The position numbers and the translations under genes are program-made. Shown piece by piece: positions 12,217-23,800 of a stretch of DNA of 64,000 bases. Source of the DNA: Agriotes lineatus (Eukaryota; Arthropoda; Insecta; Coleoptera; Elateridae). Every line of letters begins with the position of its first letter. Within the stretch, counting starts at the first letter, position 1. The stretch is taken from the NCBI GenBank assembly GCA_940337035.1, contig CALNHX010000265.1:1-64000 (forward strand), read 5' to 3'. The notes beneath the pieces are model-generated. The model was not told the DNA's origin. It searched no databases and saw only the letters and a program-made list of their open reading frames with translations.

Positions 12217-15200
12217 AAACCAAGGCCAAGCGCCAAACCAAGCGCCAACCCAAGCGCCAAAAAAATCACTAAGCCAAACGCCATGGCAAGCGCCAAGCCA
12301 AGCGCCAAGCCAAGCGCCAAACCAAGCGCTAAGCCAAGCGCCAAATCGAGCACCAAGCCACACGCCAAAGAAATCACCAAGCCAAGCGCCAGGGCAAGCT
12401 CCAAGCCAAGCGCCAAGTTAAGCGCCAAGCCAAGCGCCAAGCCAAGCGCCAAGCCAAGCGCCAAACCAAGCGTCAAACTAAGCACCAAGCCAAGCGCCAA
12501 AAAAATCACCAAGCCAAGCGCCAGGGCAAGCGTTAAGCCAAGCGCCAAGCCAAGCGCCAAGCCAAGCGCCAAACCAAGCGCCAAGCCAAGCGCCAAATCG
12601 AGCACCAAGTCAAGCGCCAAAGAAATCACCAAGCCAAGCGCCAGGGCAAGCGCTAAGCCAAGCGCCAAGCGAAGCGCCAAACCAATCGCCAAAGAAATCA
12701 CCAAGCCAAGCGCCAGGGCAAGCGCTAAGCCAAGCGCCAAGCCAAGCGCCAAACCAAGCGCCAAGCCAAGCGCCAAATCAAGCGCCAAACCAAGCGCCAA
12801 GTCAAGCGCCAAGCCAATCGCCAAAGCAAGCACCATGCCAAGCGCCAAGCCAAGGGCTAAGTCAAGCGCCAAACCAAGCGCTAAGCCAAGCGCCAGGGCA
12901 AACCCCAAGCCAAGCGCCAAGCCAAGCGCCAAGCCAAGCGCCAAACCAAGCGTCAAACTAAGCACCAAGCCAATCGCCAAAGAAATCACCAAGCCAAGCG
13001 CCAGGGCAAGCGCCAAGCCAAGCGCCAAGCCAAGCGCCAAGCCAAGCGCCAAAGGAATTACCAAGCCAAGCGCCAGGGCAAGCGCTAAGCCAAGCGCCAA
13101 GCCAAGCGCCAAACCAAGCGCCAAGCCAAGCGCCAAATCAAGCGCCAAACCAAGCGCCAAGTCAAGCTCCAAGCCAAGCGCCAAAGCAAGCACCATCCCA
13201 AGCGCCAAGCCAAGGGCTAAGTCAAGCGCCAAACCAAGCGCCAAGCTAAGCGCCAGGGCAAGCGCCAAGCCAAGCGCCAAGCCAAGCGCCAAGCCAAGCG
13301 CCAAAGGAATTACCAAGCCAAGCGCCAGGGCAAGCGCTAAGCCAAGCGCCAAGCCAAGCGCCAAACCAAGCGCCAAGCCAAGCGCCAAATCAAGCGCCAA
13401 ACCAAGCGCCAAGTCAAGCGCCAAGCCAAGCGCCAAAGCAAGCACCATGCCAAGCGCCAAGCCAAGGGCTAAGTCAAGCGCCAAACCAAGCGCCAAGCTA
13501 AGCGCCAGGGCAAGCGCCAAGCCAAGCGCCAAGCCAAGCCCCCAACCAAGCGCCAAACCAAACGCCAAACCAAGCGCCAAGCCAAGCGCCAAAGCAAGCA
13601 CCATGCCAAGCGTCAAGCCAAGCGCCAAGCCAAGCGTCAAAATAGGCGCTAACCTAGGCACCAAGCCACACGCCAAACCAAGCGCCAAGCTACACGCCAA
13701 GCCAAGCGCCCAGCCAAGCGCCAAGCCACGCGCCTAGGGGAGCGCTAAGCCATTCGCCAAACCAAGCGCCAAGAGAAGCGCCAAGCCAAGCGCCAAGCCA
13801 AGCGCCAAGCCAAGCGCCAAGCCAAGCGCCTAACCAAGCGCCAAGCCAAGCGCCAAGCCACGCGCCAAGGAGAGCGCCAAGCTACGCGCCAAGGAGAGCG
13901 TCAAGCCATGCGTTAAGGCAAGCGCCAAGCCAAGCGCTAAGCTGCGCGCCAAGCCAAGCGCCTAACCAAGCGCCAAGCCAAGCGCCAAGCCACGCGCCAA
14001 GGAGAGCGCCAAGCTACGCGCCAAGGAGAGCGTCAAGCCATGCGTTAAGGCAAGCGCCAAGCCAAGCGCTAAGCTGCGCGCCAAAAAAAAACGCCAAGGA
14101 AAGCGCCAAGCCAAGCGTCAAGCCAAGTGCCAAGCCACCCGCCAAGAAAAGCGCTAAACCAAGCGACAAGCCATTCGCCAAGAAAGCGCCAAGCCCAGCG
14201 CCAAGCCAAGCGAACAGCCACGCGCCAAGCCAAGCGCCAAGCCAAGTGCCAAGCCACCCGCCAAGAAAAGCGCTAAACCAAGCGCCAAGCCATTCGCCAA
14301 GAAAGCGCCAAGCCCAGCGCCAAGCCAAGCGCCCAGCCAAGCGCCAAGCCACGCGCCAAGGAAAGCGCCAAGCCATGCGCCAAGCCAAGCGCCACGCTAA
14401 ACGCCCAGCCAAGCGCCAAGCCACGCACCAAGTCACGCGCCAAGCCAAGCAACAAGACACGCGCCACGAAAGCGGCAAGTAAAGCGTCTAGCCAAGCGCC
14501 AAGCCAAGAACCAAGCCAAGCAACAAGCCAAGCGCCAACTTAAGCGCCAAGCTACGCACTAAGCCAAACGCCAACTCAACTGCCAAGATAGGCGCTAACC
14601 CAAGCACCAAGCCACACGCCAAACCAAGCGCCAAGATAAGCGCCAAATCAAGCGCCAAGACATGCGCCAAGCCAAACGTCAAGGCAAGCGCTAAGCCAGG
14701 CGCTAAGCCAAGCGCCAACTCAAGCGCCAAGATAGGCGCTAACCAAAGCTACAAGCCACATTCCAAACCAAGGGCAAAGCCAATCGCCAAGAGCCAAACC
14801 AAACGGCCAGCCAAGCGCCAAGCAAAGAGCCAAGTGAAGCTCTAAACTAAGCGCAAAGGTAAGCGCCAAGGCAAGCGCCAAGCCAGGCGCTAATCCAAGC
14901 GCCAAGCTAAGCTCTAGGTCAAGCGCCAAACTAAGCGCCAAGCCAAGCGCCAAACCAAGCGCCAAGCCACGCGCCAAGCCAAGCGCCATACCTACCACCA
15001 AGCCAAGCGCCAAGTCAAGCCCCAAGCCATGCGCCAAGCCAAGCGGCAAGCCAAGCGGCAAGCCAAGCGGCAAGCCAAGCGCCAAGCCAAGCGCCAAGCC
15101 AAGCGCCAAGCCAAACGCCTAGCCAAGCGCCAAGCCAAGCCCCAAGGCAAGCGCCTAGCCAAGCACCAAGCCAAGCGCCAAGTCAAGCGCCAAGATAGGC

Positions 15201-18200
15201 GCCAAGCCAAGCCCAAAACCACACGCCAATTCAAGCGCCAAGATAAGCGCCAAATCAAGCGCCAAGACATGCGCCAAGCCAAACGTTAAGGCAAGCGCCA
15301 AGCCAGGTGCTAAGCCAAACGCCAACTCAAGCGCTAAGATAGGCACTAACCAAAGCTCCAAGCCACACGCCAAGCCAAGGGCAAAACCAATTGCCAAGCC
15401 AAGAGCCAAACCAAACGGCCAGTAAAGCGCCAAGCAAAGCGCCAAGTCAAGCTCTAAGCTAAGCGCAAAGCCAAGCGCCAAGGCAAGCGTCAAGCTAGGC
15501 GCTAATCCAAGCGCCAAGCTAAGCGCTAGGTCAAGCGCCAAACCAAGCGCCAAGCCAAGCGCCATGCCAAGCGACAAGCCAAGCGCCAAGCCAAGCGCCA
15601 AACCACGCGGCAAGCCAAGCGCCATGTCTAACACCAAACCAAGCGCCAAATCAAGCGCCAAGCCAAGCGCCAAGCCAAGCGCCAAGCCAACCGCCAAGCC
15701 ACGCGCCAAGCCAAGCGCCATGTCTAACACCAAGCCAAGCGCCATGTCTAACACCAAGCCAAGCGCCAAGTCAAGCGCCAAGCCAAGCGCCAAGCCAAGC
15801 GACAAGCCAAGCCCCAAGCCAAGCGCCAAACCAAGCGGCAAGCCAATCCCCAAGCCAAGCGCCAAGCCAAGCGCCAAGCCAAGCGCCAAGCCAAGCGCCA
15901 AATCGAGCACCAAGCCAAGCGTCAAAGAAATCACCAAGCCAAGCGCTAGGGCAAGCGCTAAGAAAAGCGCCAAGCGAAGCGCCAAACTAAGCGCCAAGCC
16001 AAGCGCCAAAGAAATTATCAAGCCAAGCGCCAGGGCAAGCGCTAAACCAAGCGCCAAGCTAAGCGCCAAACCAAGCGCCAAGCCAAGCGCCAAATCCAAC
16101 GCCAAACCAAGCGCCAAGTCAAGCGCCATGCCAAGCGACAAGCCAAGCGCCAAGCCAAGCGCCAAGCCACGCGGCAAGCCAAGCGCCATGTCTAACACCA
16201 AGCCAAGCGCCAAATCAAACGCCAAACCAAGCGCCAAGTCAAGCGCCATGTCAAGCGACAAGCCAAGCGCCAAGCCAAGCGCCAAGCCACGCGGCAAGCC
16301 AAGCGCCATGTCTAACACCAATCCAAGCGCCAATCCAAGCGGCAAGCCAAGCCCCAAGCCAAGCGCCAGGCCAAGCGCCAAGCCAAGCGCCAAGCCAAGC
16401 CCCAAGCCAGCGCCAAGCCAAGCGCCAAGCCAAGCGTCAAACCAAGCGCCAAGCCAAGCGCCAAGCCAAGCGCCAAGCCAAGCGCCAAGCCAAGCGCCAA
16501 GCCATGCGCCAAGCCAAGAGCCAAACCAAGCGCCAAGCCAAGCGCCAAGCCACGCGCCAAAGAAATCACTAAGCCAAGCGCCAGGGCAAGCGCCAAGCCA
16601 AGCGCCAAACCAAAAGTCAAACTAAGCGCCAAGCCAAGCGCCAAAAAAATCACCAAGCCAAGCGCCAAAGCAAGCGCCAAGCCAAGCGCCAAGCCAAGCG
16701 TAAAACCAAGCGCCATGCCAAGCGCCAAATCGAGCACCAAGCCAAGCGCCAAAGAAATCACCAAGCCAAGCGCCAGGGCAAGCGCTAAGAAAAGCGCCAA
16801 GCGAAGCGCCAAACCAAGCGCCAAGCCAAGCGCCAAAGAAATCATCAAGCCAAGCGCCAGGGCAAGCGCTAAACCAAGCGCCAAGCCAAGCGCCAAACCA
16901 AGCGCCAAATCAAGCGCCAAACCAAGCGCCAAGTCAAACGCCATGCCAAGCGACCAGCCAAGCGCCAAGCCAAGCGCCAAGCCACGCGGCAAGCCAAGCG
17001 CCATGTCTAACACCAAGCCAAGCGCCAACTCAAGCGCCAAACCAAGCGCCAAAGAAATCACCAACCCAAGAGCCAAGCCAAGCGCCAAACCAGGCGCCAA
17101 GCCACGCGCCAAGCCAAGCGCCATGTCTAACACCAAGCCAAGCGCCAAGTCAAGCGCCAAGCCAAGCGCCAAAGAAATCACCAAACCAAGTGCCAAGCCA
17201 AGCGCCAAACCTAGCGCCAAGCCAAGCACCAAATCAAGCGCCAAACTAAGCGCCAAGCCAAGCGCCATGCCAAGCGACAAGCCAAGCGCCAAGCCAACCG
17301 CCAAGCCACGCGCCAAGCCAAGCGCCATGTCTAACACCAAGCCAAGAGCCAAGTCAAGCGCCAAGCCAAGCGCCAAGCCAAGCGCCAATCCAAGCGCCAA
17401 GCCAAGCCCCAAGCCAAGCGCCAAGCCAAGCGAAAAACCAGGCCCCAAGCCAAGCGCCAAGCCAAGCACCAAGCCAAGCGTCAAACCATGCGCCACGCCA
17501 AGCGCCAAACCAAGCGCCAACCCAAGCGCCAAAGAAATCACTAAGCCAAGCGCCAGGGCAAGCGCCAAGCCAAGCGCCAAACCAAGCGTCAAACTAAGCG
17601 CCAAGGCAAGCGCCAAGCCAAGCCCCAAGCCAAGCGCCAAGCCAAGCGCCAAACCAAGCGCCAAGCCAAGCGCTAAACCAAGCGTCAAACTAAGCGTCAA
17701 GCCAAGCGCCAAGCCAAGCCCCAAGCCAAGCGCCAAGCCAAGCGTCAAACCAAGCGCCAAACCAAGCGCCAACCCAAGCGCCAAAGAAATCACTAAGCCA
17801 AGCGCCAGGGCAAGCGCCAAACTAAGCGCCAAGCCAAGCGCCAAGCCAAGCCCCAAGCCAAGCGCCAAGCCAAGCGTCAAACCAAGCGCCAAGCCAAGCG
17901 CCAAACTAAGCGCCAACCCAAGCGCCAAAGAAATCACTAAGCCAAGCGCCAGGGCAAGCGCCAAGCCAAGCACCAAGCCAAGCGTCAAACCAAGCGCCAA
18001 GCCAAGCGCCAAACTAAGCGCCAACCCAAGCGCCAAAGAAATCACTAAGCCAAGCGCCAGGGCAAGCGCCAAGCCAAGCGCCAAACCAAGCGTCAAACTA
18101 AGCGCCAAGCCAAGCGCTAAAAAAATCACCAAACCAAGCGCCAAAGCAAGCGCCAAGACAAGCGCCAAGCCAAGCGCCAAGCTAAGCGCCAAGCCAAGCG

Positions 18201-18600
18201 CCAAGCCAAGCGTCAAGCCACGCGCCAAACCAAGCGCCAAGCTAAGCGCCAAATCGAGCACCAAACTAATCGCCAAAAAAATCACCAAGCCAAGCGCCAG
18301 GGCAAGCGCTAAGCCAAGCGCCAAGCGAAGCGCCAAACCAAGCGCCAAGCCAAGCGCCAAAGAAATCACCAAGCCAAGCGCCAGGGCAAGCGCTAAACCA
18401 AGCGCCAAGCCAAGCGCCAAACCAGGCGCCAAGTCAAGCGCCAAATCAAGCGCCAAACTAAGCGCCAAGTCAAGCGCCAAGCCGAGCGCCAAAGCAAGCA
18501 CCATGCCAAGCGCCATGGCAAGGGCTAAGTCAAGCGCCAAACCAAGCGCCAAGCCAAGCGCCAGGGCAAGCGCCAAGCCAAGCGCCAAGCCAACCCCCTA
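12217..18600. repeat. Higher-order satellite unit, copy 2
   Basis: This is the downstream partner of the block at about 3,136-9,675, with the same sequence of diagnostic variants. One early difference is a loss of about 24 bp (two units) near 12,300. The high similarity over more than 6 kb means duplication of a large block, by unequal exchange or rolling-circle-type amplification, rather than independent drift of 12-mers. Confidence 0.75.
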
Positions 18601-20859
18601 CCAAGTGCCAAGCCAAACGCCAAGCCAAGCGCCAAGCCAAGCGCCAAACCAAGCGCCAAGCCAAGCGCCAAGCCACGCGCCAAGTCACGCGCCAAGAAAA
18701 GCGTCAAGCCAAGCGCCAAGCCAAGCGTCCAGCCATGCGCCAAGCCACGCGCCAAGAAAAACGCCAAGCCAAGCGCCAAGCCAAGGGCCAAGCCAAGCGT
18801 CCAGCCAAGCGCCAAGATAAGTGCCAAGCCACGCGCCAAAAAAAGCGCGAAGCCAAGCGACAATCCACGCGCCAAGAAAAGCGCCAAGCAAAACGCCAAG
18901 CCAAGCGCCAAGCCAAGCGCCAAGGAGAACGCCAAGCCATGCGCCAAGCAATGCGCCAAGCCAAACGCCAAGCCAAGCGCCAAGCCAAGCGTCATAAATG
19001 AACGCCCAGCTGAGCGCCAAGCCACGCGCCAAGGAGAACGCCAACCCATGCGCCAAGCCAAGCGCCAAGCCAAGCGCCCAGCCAAGCGCCAAGCCAGGCT
19101 TAAAACCACGCGCTAAGAAAAACGCCAAGCAAAACGCCAAGCTATGCGCCAGGCCAAGCGCCAATCTAAGCGAGAAGATAAGCGCCAAGCCAAGCGCCAA
19201 AAATAAACGCCCAGCCAAGCGCCAAGCCACGCGCTAAGGAGAACCCTAAGCCATGCGCCAAGCCAAGCGCCAAGCCAAACGCCAAGCAAGGCGCAAAACC
19301 ACGCGCCAAGAAAGGCGCCAAGCCGTGCGCCAAGCCACATGCCAAGAAAAGCACCAATCCAAGCGACAAACCACGCGATAAGAAAAGCGCCTATCTAAAC
19401 GCCAAGCCAAGCGTTCAGCCAAGCGCCAAGCAACGCGCTAACAAAAGCGCCAAACCAAGCGCCAAGCCAAGCGCCAAGCCAAATGCCAAGCCACGCGCCA
19501 AGAAAAACGCCAAGCCAAGCGCCAAGCCAACCGCTAAGCCACGCGTTAAGCCACGCTTTAAGCCACGCGCCAAGCCAAGCGCTAAGCCACGCGCCAAGCC
19601 ACGCTTTAAGCCACGTGCCAAGCCAAGCGCTAAGCCACGCTCCAAGGAGATCGCCAAACCAAGCGCCAATCCGAATGCCAAGCCAAGCGCTCAGCCAAGC
19701 GCCAAGCAACCCGCCAACAAAAGCGCCAAGCCAAGCGCCAAGCCAAGCGCCCAACCAAGTGCCAAGCCACGCTCCAAGAAAGCGCCAAGTTAAGCGACAA
19801 GCCACGCGCCAAGAAAGCGCCAAGCCAAGCGTCTAGCCAAGCGCCAAGCTAAGCCCCAAGCTAAGCAGCAAGCCAAACGCCAAGCCACGCGCCAAGAAAA
19901 GCGCTAAGCCAAGCGCCAAACCACGCGCCAAGCCACGCTCCAAAAAAAGCGTCAAGCCAAGCGCTAAGCCAAGCGCCAAGCCAATCGCCCACCCAAGCGC
20001 CAAGCCACGCGCCAAGGAGAGCGCCAAGCTATGCGCCAAGCCAAGCGCCAAGCCAAGCGCAAAGCCAAGCGCCAAGCCAAGCGCCAAATCGAGCACCAAG
20101 CCAAGCGCCAAAGAAATCACCAAGCCAAGCGCCAGGGCAAGCGCTAAGCCAAGCGACAAGCGAAGCGCCAAACCAAGCGCCAAGCGAAGCGCCAAATCGA
20201 GCACCAAGCCAAGCGCCAAAGAAATCACCAAGCCAAGCGCCAGGGCAAGCGCTAAGCCATGCGCCAAGCCAAGCGCCAAACCAAGCGCCAAGCCAAGCGC
20301 CAAATCAAGCGCCAAACTAAGCGCCAACTCAAGCGCCAAGCCAAGCGCCAAAGCAAGCACCATGCCAAGCGCCAAGCCAAGCGCCAAGTCAAGCGCCAGG
20401 GCAAGCGCCAAGCCAAACCCCCAACCAAGCGCCAAGCCAAACGCCAAACCACGCGCCAAGCCAAGCGCCAAAGCAAGCACCATGCCAAGCGTCAAGCCAA
20501 GCGCCAAGTCAAGCGCCAAACCAAGCGCCAAGCCACACGCCAAGCCAAGCGCCAAGCCAAGCGCCAAGCCAAGCGCTAAGCCACGCGCCAAGGAGAGCGC
20601 CAAGGAAAGCGTCAAGCCATGCGTTAAGGCAAGCGCCAAGCCAAGCGCTAAGCTGCGCGCCAAAAAAACGCCAAGGAAAGCGCCAAGCCAAGCGTCAAGC
20701 TAAGCACCAAGCCAAGCGCCCAGCCAAGCGCCAAGCCACGCGCCAAGCCACGCGCCAAGCCACATTCCAAGAAAAGCGCCAAGCCACGCGCCAAGCCAAG
20801 CGCCGAGCCAAGCGCCCAGTTAAGCGCCAAGCCACGCGCCAAGGAAAGCGCCAAGCCAT

Positions 20860-23800
20860 GCGCCAAGCCAAGCGCCAAGCTAAACGCCCAGCCAAGCGCC
20901 AAACCAAGCGCAAAGTTAAGCGCCAAGGCAAGCGCCAAGCTAAGCGCCAAGCCAAGCGCCAAACCAAGCGCCAAGATTGGTGCCAAGCCAAGCGCCAAGC
21001 CAAGCGATCAGCCAAGCGCCAAACCAAGCGCCAAGTCAAGCGTCAAACTAAGCGCCAAGTCAAGCGCCAACCCAAGCGCTAAGGCAAGCGCCAAACCACG
21101 TGCCAAGCCAAGCGCCAAACCAAGCGCCCAGCCAATTGCCAAACCAAGCGCCAAGTCAAGCGCCAAACTAAGCGAAAAGTCAAGCGCCTAGCCAAGAACA
21201 AAGCCAAGCCCCAAGCTAGGCGCCAAGCCAAGCGCAAACCCAGGCGTTAAACAAAGGGCCAAATCAAGCGCAAACCCAAGCGCCAAGCCAGGCGCTAAGC
21301 CAAGCGCCAAGCCAAGCTCCAAACCAAGCGCAAGCCAAGCGCCAAGCCAAGCGTTAAGCCAAGCGTAAAGCCAAGCTCCAAGCCAAGCGCCAAACGAAGC
21401 GCAAAGCCAAGCGCCAAGCCACGCGCCAAGCCAAGCGCAAAGCCAAGCGCCAAGCTAAGCGCCAAGCCAGGCGCTAAGCCAAGCGCCAAGCCAAGCGCCA
21501 AACCAAGCGCAAAGCCAAGCGCCAAGCCAAGCGCCAAGTCAAGCGCCAAACTAAGCGATAAGTCAAGCGCCTAGCCAAGCGCAAAGCCAAGCCCCAAGCG
21601 AAGCGCCAAGCAAAGCGCCAAGTCAAGTGCCAAACCAAGCGTCAAGTAAAGCGCCAAGCCAAGCGCAAAGACGAGCGCAAAGCCAAGCGCCAAGCCAAGC
21701 GCCAAGCCAAGCGCTAAACCAAGCGCCAAACCAAGCGCCAAGCCAAGATCCAAGATAAGCGCCAAACCAAGCGCCAAGCTAAGTGCCAAGCCATGCGACA
21801 AGTCAAGCGCTAAGCCAAACGCCAAGCCAAGCGCCAGGCCAAACGCCAAGCCAAGCGCAAAACCAAACTTTAAACCAAGCGCCAAGCCAAGCGCCAAGCC
21901 AAGCGCCAAACCAAGCGCCAAACCAAGTGCCAAACCAAGCGCAAAGTCAAGCGGCAAGACAAGCGCAAAGGCACGCGTCAAGCCAAGCGTTAAGCCAAGC
22001 GCCAAGCCAAGCGCAAAACCAAGCGCCAATCAAAGCGCCAAGCTAAGTGCCAAGTCATGCGACAAGCCAAGCGCCAAGCCAAGCGTCAAAATAAGCGCCA
22101 AACCAAGCGCCAAGCTAAGTGCCAAGCCATGCGACAAGACAAGCGCCAAGCCAAGCGCCTAGCCTAACGCCATGCTAAGCGCCAAACCAAGCACCAAGCC
22201 AAGCGCCAAGTCTAGCGCCAGGCCAAACGCCAAGCCAAGCGCAAAGCCAAGTTTTAAACCAAGCGCCAAGCCAAGCGCCAAGCCAAGCGCTAAACCAAGT
22301 GCCAAACCAAGTGCCAAACCAAGCCCAAAGTCAAGCCGCAAGACAAGCGCAAAGCCAAGCGCCAAGCCAAGCGCAAAACCAAGCGCCAATCCAAGCGCCA
22401 AGCTAAGTGTCAAGTCATGCGACAAGCCAAGCGCCAAGCCAAGCGTCAAAATAAGCGCCTAACCAAGCGCCAAGCTAAGTGCCAAGCCATGCGACAAGAC
22501 AAGCGCCAAGCCAAGCGCCTAGCCTAACGCCATGCTAAGCGCCAAACGAAGCACCAAGCCAAGCGCCAAGTCTAGCGCCAGGCCAACCGCAAGACAAGCG
22601 CAAAGCCATGCGTCAAGCCAAGCGTTAAGCCAAGCGCCAAGCCAAGCGCTAAGCCAAGCGCCAATCCAATCGCCAAGCTAAGTGCCAAGTTATGCGACAA
22701 GCCAAGCGCAAAGCCAAGCTGTAAACCGAGCTTAAAGATAAGCGCCACGGTAAGCGCTAAATTAAGCGCCAAGCCAAGCGCTACACCAAACGCAAAGCCG
22801 AGCGCCAAGCCAAGCGCAAGACACGCCCCAAGCCAAGCGCAATGCCAAGCGACAAGCCAAGCAAAAAGTTAAGCGACAAAGCAAGCGCCAAATCAAACAC
22901 CTAGCCAAGCACCAAGCCAAGCGCCAAGCCAAGCGCTAAGCCAAGCGCCAAGCCAAGCGTCAAACCAAGCGTTTTACCAAGCGCAAATCTAAGCGCTAAG
23001 CCAAGCTCCAAGCCAAGCGCTAAACCAGGCGCCAGACCAGGCGCCAAGCCGAGCTCTAGGTCAAGCGCCAAACCAAGCGCAAGGTTAAGCGCCAAGGGAA
23101 GCGCCAAGCCAGGCGCCAAGCCAGGCGCCAAGCCAGGCGCCAAGCCGAGCTCTAGGACAAGCGCCAAACCAAGCGCAAAGTTAAGCGCCAAGGCAAGCGC
23201 CAAGCTAAGCGCCAAGCCAAGCGCCAAACCAAGCGCCAAGATTGGTGCCAAGCCAAGCGCCAAGCCAAGCGATCAGCCAAGCGCCAAACCAAGCGCCAAG
23301 TCAAGCGTCAAACTAAGCGCCAAGTCAAGCGCCAACCCAAGCGCTAAGGCAAGCGCCAAACCAAGCGATCAGCCAATTGCCAAACCAAGCGCCAAGTCAA
23401 GCGCCAAACTAAGCGATAAGTCAAGCGCCTAGCCAAGCGCAAAGCCAAGCCCCAAGCTAGGCGCCAAGCCAAGCGCAAACCCAGGCGTTAAACAAAGGGC
23501 CAAATCAAGCGCAAACCCAAGCGCCAAGCCAGGCGCTAAGCCAAGCGCCAAGCCAAGCGCCAAACCAAGCGCAAAGCCAAGCGCCAAGCCAAGCGTTAAG
23601 CCAAGCGTAAAGCCAAGCTCCAAGCCAAGCGCCAAACGAAGCGCAAAGCCAAGCGCCAAGCCACGCGCCAAGCCAAGCGCAAAGCCAAGCGCCAAGCTAA
23701 GCGCCAAGCCAGGCGCTAAGCCAAGCGCCAAGCCAAGCGCCAAACCAAGCGCAAAGCCAAGCGCCAAGCCAAGCGCCAAGTCAAGCGCCAAACTAAGCGA

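Noticed and set aside
3002..13737. Open frames of 700-1,000 codons within the satellite (KPSA plus strand, LGLA minus strand)
   Set aside because: The 12-bp unit has no stop in any frame, so long frames appear on both strands at once. There is no non-repetitive start or end domain, and indels break phase at many places.
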